64,000 bases of DNA from Heliocidaris tuberculata (GCA_025618425.1 CM046845.1:7612491-7676490), one strand, 5' to 3'; shown: positions 13,666-24,984, counted from the stretch's first letter. Notes: generated by a model not told the origin, from the letters alone. Numbers and translations: made by a program.

Positions 13666-14529
13666 TAGCCTGAAAGGCTCTGTGAAGAGTAAAAAAAAAA
13701 AAAAAGCTGACGCTACTCTTCACAGAGCCTGGTTTTTTAACCCCACTCTACAATAGAGCAGCCATTTTAGAGTCTAAAGAACCTCCTGAAAATCAACTTT
13801 ACCGTGAGCCAGCTTCTCTCATCTCCTCTTCACCATAGCTTTAGAATATTAACACCCCATTTTTTACCCTAGAATTAAAGAATATTGGGGAAAAATGTGA
13901 AATATTAATTTTAATGGTTACCGGTAGGTTGAATGTTGTCCGAACGACGCCCCGAAAAAGCCTTCACGTGCACTGCGCTCGAAGACCCGGAAGTGTCCCG
14001 TAATGTCATCGACCTACAGTCAATCACGCAATTTTCAGATCCACCATACGTTAGGCAAGACCGCTACTGCATGCATGCAGAAGACGCACAATCAAAATGC
14101 GTGCGATGCCCGCGTGCTTGTAGCGGTCTTGTCTAACGTATGGTGGATCTGAAAATTGCGTGATTGACTGTAGGTCGATGACATTACGGGACACTTCCGG
14201 GTCTTCGAGCGCAGTGCACGTGAAGGCTTTTTCGGGGCGTCGTTCGGACAACATTCAACCTACCGGTAACCATTAAAATTAATATTTCACATTTTTCCCC
14301 AATATTCTTTAATTCTAGGGTAAAAAATGGGGTGTTAATATTCTAAAGCTATGGTGAAGAGGAGATGAGAGAAGCTGGCTCACGGTAAAGTTGATTTTCA
14401 GGAGGTTCTTTAGACTCTAAAATGGCTGCTCTATTGTAGAGTGGGGTTAAAAAACCAGGCTCTGTGAAGAGTAGCGTCAGCTTTTTTTTTTTTTTTTTTT
14501 TTTTACTCTTCACAGAGCCTTCCAGGCTA
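13666..14529. mobile_element. 864-bp palindromic (foldback) transposon, hAT-like
   Basis: Arms 13666-14067 and 14120-14529 are near-perfect reverse complements around a 52-bp spacer. The ends read TAGCCTG(A/G)AAGGCTCTGTG. Each arm has its own terminal hairpin: GGCTCTGTGAAGAGT, an A or T run, then ACTCTTCACAGAGCC. An 8-bp direct duplication flanks the element, a length typical of hAT and some P or Merlin elements. No transposase is present; the mirror-image 67-codon frames simply reflect the palindrome. Confidence 0.88.
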
Positions 14530-14537
14530 CTCTGGAT
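14530..14537 (+). repeat. Target-site duplication, right (CTCTGGAT)
   Basis: Direct repeat of 13658-13665 immediately after the inverted end. Confidence 0.75.
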
Positions 14538-14622
14538 GCGGCGTTCAAATGTCCTGTTTTTAAACTGTCAGTTTTCAAAATTTCGTGTTAAATCAGTCTC
14601 GACGGGCGGCTCCGTGTTGTGG

Positions 14623-14826
14623 TGATGAAAACGCAAGCTAGAATGACTCCTCAAAAATCTTCTACCACACCCTATTGCTCGTGCCTCGCACCACCTGCGA
14701 AAAACATTCTTATGCATAATCACTTCTTACTCTTGGACAACCCTTACCAAGCATAAGTATGCATACATTAACGAGATAAACAACATTTACCTGCCATACA
14801 AACGTAACGCAGGCAAATAATAATCT
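14623..14826 (+). repeat. 205-bp dispersed direct repeat, copy 2
   Basis: Same sequence as 8481-8687 with a handful of substitutions and a 3-bp deletion. Both flanks diverge abruptly, so the copied unit is bounded. It could be the two ends of a non-autonomous element or two insertions of one family. Confidence 0.9.
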
Positions 14827-15447
14827 CCAAGAGCACCCAACTCACTGATGCATGACAAACAAGGTGCCAAATGAAATCTGAAAAGTTACTCTGCATGTGG
14901 GCCGACCTCTATTTAACATTTGAGTTATGAAATTTTGTGTAATTTTTAAATAGTTGACCTTTGAACTTCGGTTACCCTTTTTATTAACACCCTGAACATC
15001 TTTGTAGTTTCGTATATTCCTATAGTGAAACATAATCTTTTTAAAGGTTGCTTTCGTTCAAAGAGTGAAAGCAAAATGGTTCTTTGCCCGGACCAAACAA
15101 GTAAACTGGGAATTCAACCACAGCATAGACACTTTCTGCTGCTTGTGATGCGTCTGTTCTTTGCACCAATTGTTTTGCTCATTTAAAAGAATTTATTCCT
15201 CTGTAAACATAAGGAGTCAAACAAATATTCTTTACACACTCATTGTATTTGTAAAACCAGTGTGTTCAGTTCGAGATATTTTGCGATTAAGTGAAATACG
15301 AAACCATGCGCTAGCTAAGTCCTTGCACCCTTTGTCAAGAAGTTGTTTCCTTCATGCAAGAGGCTGAGTCCGGGCCTGTGCCTTATGTGATAGGCGCTAT
15401 GAAATTGATACCTCTTGTGCGAACCTATATTGTGCAAATTCTTGAAA
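14827..15447. other. Intergenic, 3' of GPCR 1
   Basis: No gene is supported. The fragment 'TGATAGGCGCTATGAAATTGATA' (about 15389) looks like the tail of a common short interspersed repeat. Confidence 0.4.
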
Positions 15448-15453
15448 TTTATT
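15448..15453 (-). terminator. Candidate polyadenylation signal of GPCR 1
   Basis: TTTATT on the plus strand is AATAAA on the minus strand, 60 bases past the receptor stop codon. Confidence 0.4.
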
Positions 15454-15512
15454 AGGTTTGATATATCTTTTAAAAATTGACTGATTCAATGACGAGATAT
15501 TTCCTTCATCTT

Positions 15513-17315
15513 TTAACATTTTATAAACCGCAAAATAGTCGAGCGGAACAAAGGTTGCGCTATGGCATAGGCGATAGGGTTGATCAGGCTGTTACTATAC
15601 GTCAACCAAAATGAGACTTGACCAAACGTGCCGCTGTTGAAAAAGATTAAATTGATGGTGCCTGGCAACCAGGTCACGAAGAAAGCCAGTATGATGAAGG
15701 TTAGAGTTCGCATGACTTTGTTGTTATCGGATGATAATAGGTGTCTTTGTTTACTGCGATGGTTCTTGGGTCTTGACAGCTTTGAGATGGCACGAGTTTG
15801 GGGAGGCATTGGTCGTGTACCCTGCTGTGGCAACGCTGTTGTTAATCCACCTACTCTGAAGTCAGAATCTTTGTCATGGGTGTTTTTATCTGATTGGACT
15901 GACCCTCCTTCCTGAGAATCGTTGTCAGGATGGACTTTGACGTCATTCTTCGGATTGACTTCGACATGAACGTCCGGACATATTTTGACGCCATGAGGGG
16001 ATTTGACATCGACATCATCATGGAATTCGAAATTCATGTTGTTATTGGCATGGATATTAATTCCTTGAGGGACTTTGTCATCACCCTCGGCCTCCTGACT
16101 GGCTTTAGCATAAACGTGGTTCAAGACTTCGGCATCACCGTCTTGACGTAATGCAACATCAACGACCTCCTGTACTTTGGCATCAACGTCCTTTTGGACA
16201 TCAGCATCAACGTTCTTTTGGACTTCGTCATCAACGTCCTCCTGGAGTTCAGCAGCATCAATATCATCTTTGACTGTGGCATCAACGTCCTCTTGGACTT
16301 CGGCACCAATATCATCACGGACTTCAGCATCAACGTCCTTCTCGAATTCGTCATCATCCCTCTGGACTTCCTCCTGGACTTTCGTATCAACCTCACTGTG
16401 GTCGGTAACATCAATCTCTGGATGAAGTTTTCCATCAACTTCCTCGTCCTTCATATTACTGACAGACAAATCCACTCGAGCTGGAGCTGTAGCTGTAGAT
16501 GCATCAATGCGTTTGTTGCTACGCCAACCTCGTGAAAGGGCATTATCGTTAAGGTCACTGTGTGGTCCGCACAGGCTTATATTCGTGGTGGCACTACTTT
16601 GCTTGTGGCTCCGGTCAAATCTACCAGAGAGACGTTGGATAGCAGCTGCTTTTATAGTGAAATGAATCCTCACATAAAATGTAATGATGAGAACGAAGGG
16701 GACTGCTATTCGGGCGACCGAAACGGCAGTAAGTGTGTACAGGTTGTTAGTGAAATTTAAGGGAAACCTGCCTGTAGGTAACGCAGGACTCGGTTGCACC
16801 AAATCCCAGATCGTCACTAGCGGTATCCAAAAAGCTATAGCCACCAACCATGTGATGCCATTGACCATGTGGGCAATACTTTTCTTACGCCGATGAAAGT
16901 GCTCGAGTGGGTAGGTTGTCGCCAGGTAACGGTCCACACAAATCGCAATGATGCCAAGGACAGATACACCCAGAACAGAGTTCTGGACTCCGACAAACAA
17001 GTAATAAAAGACTTGGCCAAATATCCACTTGTTGTATAGTACAATGGTACTACGGATAGCCATGATGAACCCAACTAGAAGGTCAGAGATGGTGATGTTT
17101 AGGATATATTGGTTAGGGTATGTACGCAGTTTTTTCTCGATGTTAAATGCTCGTAGGATCAAGACGTTTAATGACACTGTCATAATCGATATGAATAGCT
17201 GAATACAGAATATTGGGACTGATCCTGAAGAAATATCTGTGGTAGGTTCAGAGAAATTCATCGAAACAAGCTCTGTATTTGAGATGTACGATGTAGTATC
17301 CATCATGATATCCAT
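15513..17315 (-). CDS. Class A GPCR 1, aminergic/muscarinic-like orphan with acidic-repeat ICL3
   Basis: A 600-residue single-exon seven-helix receptor of the plasma membrane that would signal through G proteins. Helices lie at about 35-57, 69-92, 104-126, 147-170, 195-217, 534-556 and 564-587. Family marks are N1.50 in SLNVLIL, D2.50 in TISDLLVG, DRY (128-130), W549 and P551 in TM6 (TWLP), and NPIAY in TM7, with a very short tail ending in Cys600. The sequence style resembles muscarinic and histamine H3-type receptors. However, position 3.32 is Gln111 rather than Asp, and there is no Cys at 3.25 or in ECL2. ICL3 spans over 300 residues and contains an 8-residue acidic repeat (327-408). N-glycosylation-type NFS and NFT sites are present in the N-terminus and ECL2. 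The start is the first Met; an AG 11 bases upstream could be the acceptor of a 5' UTR intron. Confidence 0.93.
   Translation of the reverse strand: MDIMMDTTSYISNTELVSMNFSEPTTDISSGSVPIFCIQLFISIMTVSLNVLILRAFNIEKKLRTYPNQYILNITISDLLVGFIMAIRSTIVLYNKWIFGQVFYYLFVGVQNSVLGVSVLGIIAICVDRYLATTYPLEHFHRRKKSIAHMVNGITWLVAIAFWIPLVTIWDLVQPSPALPTGRFPLNFTNNLYTLTAVSVARIAVPFVLIITFYVRIHFTIKAAAIQRLSGRFDRSHKQSSATTNISLCGPHSDLNDNALSRGWRSNKRIDASTATAPARVDLSVSNMKDEEVDGKLHPEIDVTDHSEVDTKVQEEVQRDDDEFEKDVDAEVRDDIGAEVQEDVDATVKDDIDAAELQEDVDDEVQKNVDADVQKDVDAKVQEVVDVALRQDGDAEVLNHVYAKASQEAEGDDKVPQGINIHANNNMNFEFHDDVDVKSPHGVKICPDVHVEVNPKNDVKVHPDNDSQEGGSVQSDKNTHDKDSDFRVGGLTTALPQQGTRPMPPQTRAISKLSRPKNHRSKQRHLLSSDNNKVMRTLTFIILAFFVTWLPGTINLIFFNSGTFGQVSFWLTYSNSLINPIAYAIAQPLFRSTILRFIKC
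16092..16337 (-). repeat. 24-bp coding minisatellite in ICL3 of GPCR 1
   Basis: About ten units of eight residues with consensus DVDAxVQx, nearly in register (one unit has nine residues). The region is strongly acidic and lies between TM5 and TM6. The other three paralogues have no such repeat. Confidence 0.9.
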
Positions 17316-17330
17316 TGTGGTAACCCTATA

Positions 17331-17810
17331 ATGGAGTAGAAATTGGGAAATAAGATGTACACGGTTATTATTCGGTCCTACCTTTTGATAACTTGATCAA
17401 AAGACAAGGGAAGGACTTAAAATCAAGGATTTAAAAGCAAGCACTTGCTTCTTGCAAACAAATGCTTCCCCATGCAAGCATTTGATTGACTTTTAAAGGA
17501 TCCTTTTATGGTAGTTTGGCTTTTACTTGACTTTCCTGATCATAGAAGATCAGCTGTTATTTTTGCACCTTCGATTGTCCAATTTTTTTGACGACAGAGA
17601 TGTCTCGCCGTATATACTATTGTTCAAGTCCACCACATTGCACTGACTAGTCCAGACCTGGACTCGTCGCATCTGTATGAATCGAACAATTGGTAACAAC
17701 CTAATCATTTGCTCGATTTTGCTCTTTACCTATAATCATTTGCTAGTTTTGTAAAATACGACCCATTGTCTTGATATCGCGTGATGCATAAACATGGGAC
17801 TTAAGCCCCG
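17331..17810. other. Upstream region of GPCR 1
   Basis: Non-coding. It contains repeated AAGCA and TTGCTT words (about 17435-17500) giving short hairpins. No certain promoter element. Confidence 0.35.
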
Positions 17811-18296
17811 TCTTAACAGACACTTTTTAAAACGCCTCGACCGGGTGATACCGGGTTAGATTTCTTTACCCCTTCCTGTTAAGCCGCTCCTACTGAGGTG
17901 TTGACCGGAATCTACCCGGTATATTTTTGCCAAAATTTGACTAGGTCCAACGAGGGTAAAATCACGACTCTACCCCTGCTAATTCCGGACAGCCGTTCTG
18001 TTAAGCCGCTCTCGAGGTAGTTTCTGACTGGACAGCTCGACATTGCACAATGACTCGAACTCGATTCGCGTGAAATATCACATTCCCCGCTTTTTGAATC
18101 TCCCGCGCGCGCGACAGGAAGTCATGCAGTTCTATACGTTACTATGGGAACCTACCCGGTTAGGTTTTCAGCGAATGTCTGTTAAGACGGCGCGCCGGGG
18201 TGGACCACCCGTGGTTTTATCACCTGCTGCCCCCCTTTTTGACCCGGCATCAGTCCCGACTCCGTCCGGACGCGGTCTATTAAAACGGGGCTTTAA
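17811..18296. mobile_element. Non-autonomous element with TTAA ends
   Basis: Left end is TTAAGCCCCGTCTTAACAGAC. Right end, read on the other strand, is TTAAAGCCCCGTTTTAATAGAC. It is 486 bp, GC-richer than its surroundings, with GACCGGG and CCCGGT words inside. TTAA at both edges is what piggyBac-type insertion would leave. The 108-codon frame inside is not gene-like. Confidence 0.6.
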
Positions 18297-18811
18297 TCGT
18301 CCAAAACGTTCAATTTTTACCACACTTTATTTAACAGATACATCAACACATATTTCGCGTTTACTTTGATGTTTGAAAAGAAAAATATTGCGAACAATAT
18401 TTAGTTTCAAAATTGTTTTCATGATGACATTAAGTCTAATCATTAATTTAAGAATTAAAAGTACCTCGTAACGCTAGTCTTTGTAACAGAAAGACAAGCG
18501 AGTCCCCTGGAAAATATAAACCAACTTGTAATGAATAAAATATCTAATTTATTTCGTTAATTAAATTTCCATCTGCCATGTCGATTGTACTCACCTAAAA
18601 CAACATGCCATATTGTTGCCATTTGGAATTTTTTAAAAGTGTGTCTTGGCGATGAGTAAATCAGAAAAGTATATGTTTAATCCCTATTTTGCCCCAAAAG
18701 TTTACAATTCAAAACTTGATGGGGGAAAATTAAGATTGATGTACTTGATGAAATACAACACGATGGAATCAAAGAGAGATATTAGGAAGTAAACAATAAG
18801 AGAAACACTAA
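18297..18811. other. Intergenic, no supported feature
   Basis: AT-rich DNA with no exon or clear repeat. Confidence 0.4.
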
Positions 18812-19030
<219 letters not shown>

Positions 19031-19245
19031 CCAGGGAAGGCTCATCAGCATCAGTGCTGTTCTTCATGAGGGCCCTGCAATTATTATTACCCCAGCAATT
19101 GTCAGGTGTCCAGTTACACCTGAGTAGAAAGGGAATGTGGGTAAAACATCTTGTCCAAGGATGTAAGCACCCAGCGAGGATCGAACCCATGACCTCTCGT
19201 ATAAGAGTCAAGAGCCTTCATCACTATACCAAAGTGCTCCCATAC
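19031..19245 (-). mobile_element. tRNA-derived SINE
   Basis: Read on the minus strand, it starts GGGAGCACTTTGGTATAGTG (A-box-like) followed by GGGTTCGATCCTCG (B box). It then has a non-tRNA body ending in CCCTGG, next to the TAA repeat that would be its tail. The same body and head recur, split by an insertion, at 30798-31323. Confidence 0.75.
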
Positions 19246-20840
19246 CAATTATCATTTCACTCAAACGAAACACAAAAATGTCGTACAAAGCTTACCACTT
19301 CGCCGCATGCGATGGTGGTGAGGTGATTTTGTCCAGAGCTGCCCACCAAAGTTAAAACGGAGTTTTATATATTTTACGTCCCAAAATTTATGCTTTACGT
19401 CACCGGAAACCAGCAAATATACAGTACTACCCTAAGATATCGCCAATTATCCGTGAGGATGTCTTCTGGTTAATATTTTTTCAGCTTGGTTTCATTCGCA
19501 AATATCAAACACCGTTTGTCCGTTTTTACCTGCTCGTGCAGAGCGATGGCTCAAATGCTCGAAGTTGTTTTTTTTTTAAATATCGTTTCTTTTCTTTAAT
19601 ATTAAACATTCGTTTGTGCATTGTATTGTACCACACGAACCTCCTGTCCAATAGCACACGTAATATAAATCTTTATATTGGAGACTGGCTTAGATGAAGT
19701 TTCTCATATTCTTTGGGGGGGAAATAGATACTGCGTTTGACAGAAAAGTGATCATGACAGAAAAAAGATGACAAATAGCATGCACTTCATTTGAGCTGGT
19801 CTATAAGTAATCAATAGGTTTAAATGACAGAATCATGCCATTGCATTTTCTTGCAATTCATTTTATGAAGAAAAAAAAAAAACAGAAAGGAAAACAAAAT
19901 CGCCATTAGAGAAAATGATGCGAAATTTCAAATACATCTGAGCTGGGATATTACTAATCAATATGTTTAAATGCAAATTCATAATATTGCATTTTACGGA
20001 CACAGATATTTTAATGCATCTTTTTGAATCTGCTCAATGATCAACCTGTTTTTTCAACACTGTATCCTTCTACATCTTTCTCCCACTGTCAAAATTTATG
20101 AAATAAAAAAAAAAAAAAAAAAAAAAAAAAGAAATTCCTTGATGATAGCTAATTGATTCTTGACGGACTTGGGTTAACTTGAGAATGAACAATGAATGGC
20201 CTCGTTTCATTGATTTTAAGAAGAAAAACAGCTCTCTGACAACTCCTGTGGAAATGGTTTAAAATAAGACCCAATGAGAAGCAAATGAGAAGCACTGGAA
20301 TAATATGGGTGACAGCACAGTGAAAATCTGAGAATAATAACTGGAAGGGAAATGCAATTACAGAGAACAATATCATTTTATCGATAATAACAGAGACAAG
20401 ATAAAATTGGTAAAACGTGCTTATTCAGCTTTGTCTATAGACAAACAAATATCAACAACAAAAAGTGACAACATTGTTGCAACATAGCGATGATTTGAGC
20501 TCGGTTGTAAGCGATTTTAACAACGCACCCGCCAAAAATATAAGAAAGAATCCAAATAAGCTCAAAATAATACAACCTTATATTGGCTTAGCCCATCAGA
20601 TTAGATATCAGTTTGTCACTGCAAGGCAAATAATTCTACCTATCCTTTGATTTCATAAACATCACGAATCGGAAATTGTCTAGATTATATGAAACCTCTC
20701 AGTGTATTAAATGGGATTGACAATAGAGTTTATTGTAGCCTTTAAAGCCCTGGTTGAAATGAATTTTTTTATTGACGCGGACTATTGTTTGTTTGATTGA
20801 TTTGTTTCAATTAAACACTACTAATGCAGACAAGAGTAGC
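19246..20840. other. Intergenic, no supported gene
   Basis: AT-rich DNA with A runs (19869-19880, 20101-20130). No exon or RNA gene could be supported. Confidence 0.45.
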
Positions 20841-20849
20841 AGGCCTACA

Positions 20850-20894
20850 GAGAGAGAGAGAGAGTGAGAGAGAGAGAGAGAGAAAGGGGGAGGG

Positions 20895-20933
<39 letters not shown>

Positions 20934-20945
20934 GGGGGGGGGTGA
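20850..20945. repeat. (GA)n and G-run
   Basis: GA dinucleotide repeats interrupted by GGGGGAGGGGC and ending in a G run. Confidence 0.95.
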
Positions 20946-21067
20946 GGGGAAGAAGGCGCGGAGGTTGAGTTTAAGGTTCGAGATGTAGATCGTTTGATAT
21001 TTTTGTTTTCTATACCCTCAGTCCCTTCCATGCTGGCTCTTTTCAGGAAATTTTCTTTCTATCACAA

Positions 21068-21160
21068 AGTCGTATGCATCCAGTGAGTGGCGTAGCATGG
21101 GTTCGGATCGGATGGGGAGAGGAGGGGCGGGGAGGGGAAGGGGAGGGGAGGGGAGGGGGG
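21068..21160 (+). repeat. G-rich 'GTGGCGTAGC' repeat
   Basis: GAGTGGCGTAGCATGGG followed by a GGGGAGGGG-rich run, one of several G-run repeats in the window. Confidence 0.5.
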
Positions 21161-21765
21161 ATGGCACTGATCTTCCTTGGCGGATGAAATGGGAGGTTGG
21201 GGTCGTGCCATCTCACATGATGTATGTTTACTCTTTCTTCCCCCTGATACCTAACCCCTTTATAAGGCTACTTGATGAGAGAAAAATAGAAAGGGAGAGG
21301 TGTTGGTGGTTGGAAGAGCGATGGAATCTAAATAACAGAGTAATAACCAAACAATGGCGTGTCCTCTATATATTATCTAGAGAACTATGGCACTTTTTTT
21401 TTCCGGAGGCCGCGTGAACAGAGAAAAATAATTGATGCCTCTTATCTACCCTTTCATGAAAATAACAATGCAACTTCATGACGGCTTACGCACTATTGTT
21501 TGCCAACGGTCTGAAGTAATATTATTGAACGGTGCACACAGAATGGCGCCTTATTAAAGCACTATATTACCATGGCTACTCTAATGCATTTCATTTTATT
21601 TTAAAATAATAACCATACAGATACCACTTTTAATGGAAGGGGAGATTATCTTGTCAATCCAAATTATGAATAGTTTAGTATAGGCTTAATTATGAGAGAA
21701 AGAGGAATGTGAATGTCGTAATTGCCATTACTATATAAGGTCAATTCAAGCCGAGTGCATCCACT
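21161..21765. other. Intergenic, no supported gene
   Basis: No recognisable exon. A 106-codon open frame over this stretch begins in the G-rich repeat and has no domain. Confidence 0.4.
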
Positions 21766-21767
21766 TT

Positions 21768-22218
21768 CCAAGAAGCCAGAAAAAGGAGGGGTGGCAGAAA
21801 ATATTTCAAAAATAGCAGGAACATCCCCTATTATGACTAGTAAAATAAAGGACGTTGAACGTTAGAGAATGGTTGTAGAGGTGACAGTAGTGCATGCAAA
21901 TTCCAATAAGCTAGAAAAAGGAGGGGGTGGCGGAAAATATTGAAATAATAGCAGGAACATCCCTTATCCTGACTATTAAAACACGATGTTGAACGTTAGA
22001 GAATGGTTGCTGTGGTGACGGCTGTGCATGCAAATTCCAAGAAGTTAGGAAAAGGAGGGGGCGGCAGAATATATATATATATATATATATATTGAAAAAA
22101 TAGCAGGAACATCCCCTATCATGACTATTAAAAAACGATGTTGAACGTTAGAGAATGGTTGCTGTGGTGACGGCTGTGCATGCAAATTCCAAGAAGTTAG
22201 GAAAAGGAGGGGGCGGCA

Positions 22219-22286
<68 letters not shown>
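21768..22286 (+). repeat. Minisatellite, left part (135-150 bp units)
   Basis: Units share GCAGGAACATCCC (at 21816, 21951, 22103), GACTA.TAA, TTGAACGTTAGAGAATGGTTG, GTGACGG, TGCATGCAAATTCCAA and AAAAGGAGGGGG.GGC. Each unit ends in an AT stretch whose length grows from ATATT to about 65 bases in the last unit before the retroelement. Confidence 0.92.
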
Positions 22287-22290
<4 letters not shown>

Positions 22291-22340
22291 AAAACTGCTA
22301 AAAGCGTTTGTAATGCATTGTGGCCAATTTTATTTTTCTA

Positions 22341-22380
22341 CTCAAATTTTCGACGCTCCCTGGCGTCTTCTTCAGGAGAA
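22341..22380 (-). ncRNA. Hammerhead-like motif, inverted copy
   Basis: Reverse complement of the same motif inside the inverted partial copy. Confidence 0.58.
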
Positions 22381-22716
22381 CAATAAATGATAAGGTATCA
22401 TACAAATAATTGAAATAGTTATAGTTATAGCGCGCGCATACTCAGTCAGATATAGGTTGCTTAGAAACCGTCTCTCTTGGAGATCTGACTGAGGATGCGC
22501 GCGCTTTACAAAAAAATGATGGATATAGTTATGCAGATGAGAAAAGAGTACTGTGCGCGCTTCATTATTACGTAATTTACGTAATTAACGTAATAATACA
22601 CAAAATCCCAAGTAGTATTAGCGGCAAAGATTCAAAATAATAGTATTGAAACAAAGAAGGAGAATTGATACCAAATCATTATTAAAGAACATGTGATTGA
22701 AAAGATACAAAAAAAC

Positions 22717-24431
22717 CTAGCGAAAATATGTAAATCCATTGAGAAAGTAAAGATCTCTGTTAAGACCTTTTCCTTCAAAACTCCTGCTCTTAACAATTGC
22801 CCGTAATTCGGCAATTTTCCTATCGTCCGCTGACTTATAGCCTCCACCGAAAAGGCAAACCTTGACATCCGCAACTGAGTGATTGGGAAGGCTGAAGTGT
22901 TTAGCTACAGGGAGATCATTCCGTCTTTTGTTGATGGATGATCTGTGGTTGTTAAAACGCATCCGAAATTTGGTGCTAGTCTCACCAACATACACAACGT
23001 CTGGGCAGCGTGCGCAAAAGAGGCAGTAAAGAACATTGCTGGAATCGCAGTTATGGCGTCCCGGCCGGAGAGTGAAATTGTCAGTGACCTTGATCGTGGT
23101 GTCAGTGATGAGATGTTTGCAAATCTGACATCTAGGTTTGGCGCAGGGAATATTGCCTCTCCGAGGTGAGAAGGTCGGGAGTTTGCTGCTAACAAGCAAA
23201 TTCCTTAAGTTTGGGGGCTGACGTTGAGCATGAAGGGGAGGGTCACCAACCACTTTTCCTAGGTTTTGGTCAAGATGTAAGGTAGGCCACTCTAATCTGA
23301 CCCGTTTAACAAAGGATTTCGTGGCAGGATGGTAGGTTGTAACTAAGGGGATGCGCGTTTTATCCTTTGCGTTTGTGCATTGATTGAGGAGTTCTGTGCG
23401 GGATTTTCTCTTTACTCTGAGAATGGTTTCCTTGATCAGTCTGGCAGGATAGCCTCTTTTCAGGAACTGTTTTCCTAGTGTGAGTACTTCTTTTTCAAAA
23501 ACTCTCTCATTAGAGATAATTCGTCGATAACGAAGCATCTGGCTGTATATAACCGAATGCTTGATATGACGAGGGTGAAATGAGTCATACCTCAAGTAAG
23601 AACACGAGTCAGTAGGCTTGCGAAACACTGATGTTTCGATCTTCCCATTTTCCTGGTTAATTGACACACTGACGTCAAGGAAGCTGATTTCCTCTTTAGA
23701 GCTTTCCATTGTGAATTTGATATTTTCGTTGCAAGCATTGAAAGCATTGTGGAAGGCTGTCAGTTCTTCCATGGAATGTTCCCATATTATGAAAACATCG
23801 TCGATGTATCGAACGTAGAGGGAAGGTTTGCATGGATAGCTCGAGAGGAAATCCTCTTCCAGAATGGCCATATATATGTTTGCATATGCCGGTGCCATCT
23901 TGGTGCCCATGGCAGTGCCCTGTTTTTGAAGGTAGAATTTGTCATTAAATTGGAAATAATTATGTGTCAAAATGAATTCTACCATTTGGGCAAGGCCATT
24001 GACGTCTAGTGTTTCGTCACCATCAGTATGGTTATTAAGGAAACGACGCATAGCTTTGACACCTTCTACATGAGGGATGTTGGTATAGAGACTTTTGACA
24101 TCCATGGTGACGAGTGTTGATTCTGGAGCAACATTTACTGATTGTAACTTTTTCAGAAAATCAGTAGTGTCTTTTACGTAGCTTGTTATTTTGGGTAGAA
24201 AGGGTTGGAGTTGCATGTCAACAAATTGGGACATGGATTCAGTGAGGGAGCCAACACTTGACACAATGGGTCTGCCGGGAGGAATGATATTATGCTCTTT
24301 AGCTAAAGCTATAGTAGTTTCAGTACCAGTTACTTCTTGATTGGACACACTCGTCACCATTTTAGTCAGTTTGTGTACTTTAGGCAGGAGGTATAACTGA
24401 CTGACTCTAGGATTCCGGGGAACAGATACAT
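22717..24431 (-). pseudogene. 5'-truncated inverted copy of the Penelope-like ORF
   Basis: It encodes the part equivalent to residues 349-917 of the full ORF (from about VPRNPRV to the C-terminus YFR) with no stop or frameshift. It lacks the N-terminal 348 residues. An open frame continues about 18 codons beyond the junction into antisense of the neighbouring piece, so the apparent 589-codon start is an artefact. RT motifs A-C and GIY-YIG are all present, but no start codon or 5' region belongs to it. Confidence 0.93.
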
Positions 24432-24860
24432 CAACAAAAGACGGAATGATCTCCCTGTAGCTAAACACTTCAGCCTTCCCAATCACTCAGTTGCGGATGT
24501 CAAGGTTTGCCTTTTCGGTGGAGGCTATAAGTCAGCGGACGATAGGAAAATTGCCGAATTACGGGCAATTGTTAAGAGCAGGAGTTTTGAAGGAAAAGGT
24601 CTTAACAGAGATCTTTACTTTCTCAATGGATTTACATATTTTCGCTAGGTTTTTTTGTATCTTTTCAATCACATGTTCTTTAATAATGATTTGGTATCAA
24701 TTCTCCTTCTTTGTTTCAATACTATTATTTTGAATCTTTGCCGCTAATACTACTTGGGATTTTGTGTATTATTACGTTAATTACGTAAATTACGTAATAA
24801 TGAAGCGCGCACAGTACTCTTTTCTCATCTGCATAACTATATCCATCATTTTTTTGTAAA

Positions 24861-24935
24861 GCGCGCGCATCCTCAGTCAGATCTCCAAGAGAGACGGTTT
24901 CTAAGCAACCTATATCTGACTGAGTATGCGCGCGC
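24861..24935 (+). other. Strong hairpin in element UTR
   Basis: Arms 24861-24882 and 24914-24935 pair 21 of 22 bases (GCGCGCGCAT and CTCAGTCAGAT parts), with a 31-base loop. The same structure is present at 28078-28152 and, inverted, at 22430-22504. It lies between the stop codon and the hammerhead-like motif. Confidence 0.85.
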
Positions 24936-24984
24936 TATAACTATAACTATTTCAATTATTTGTATGATACCTTATCATTTATTG

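Noticed and set aside
13933..14254. Two identical 67-codon frames on opposite strands
   Set aside because: They are the two arms of the palindromic transposon. No domain and no independent coding signal.
19150..19245. tRNA gene on the minus strand
   Set aside because: B-box and A-box words are present, but the cloverleaf is not complete and a repeated SINE body follows. The same applies near 28800, 31260, 53130 and 56520.
24432..24486. Start of a 589-codon frame at 24486 on the minus strand
   Set aside because: The first residues are antisense of the neighbouring direct copy. The retroelement sequence proper begins at 24431, without its own start.
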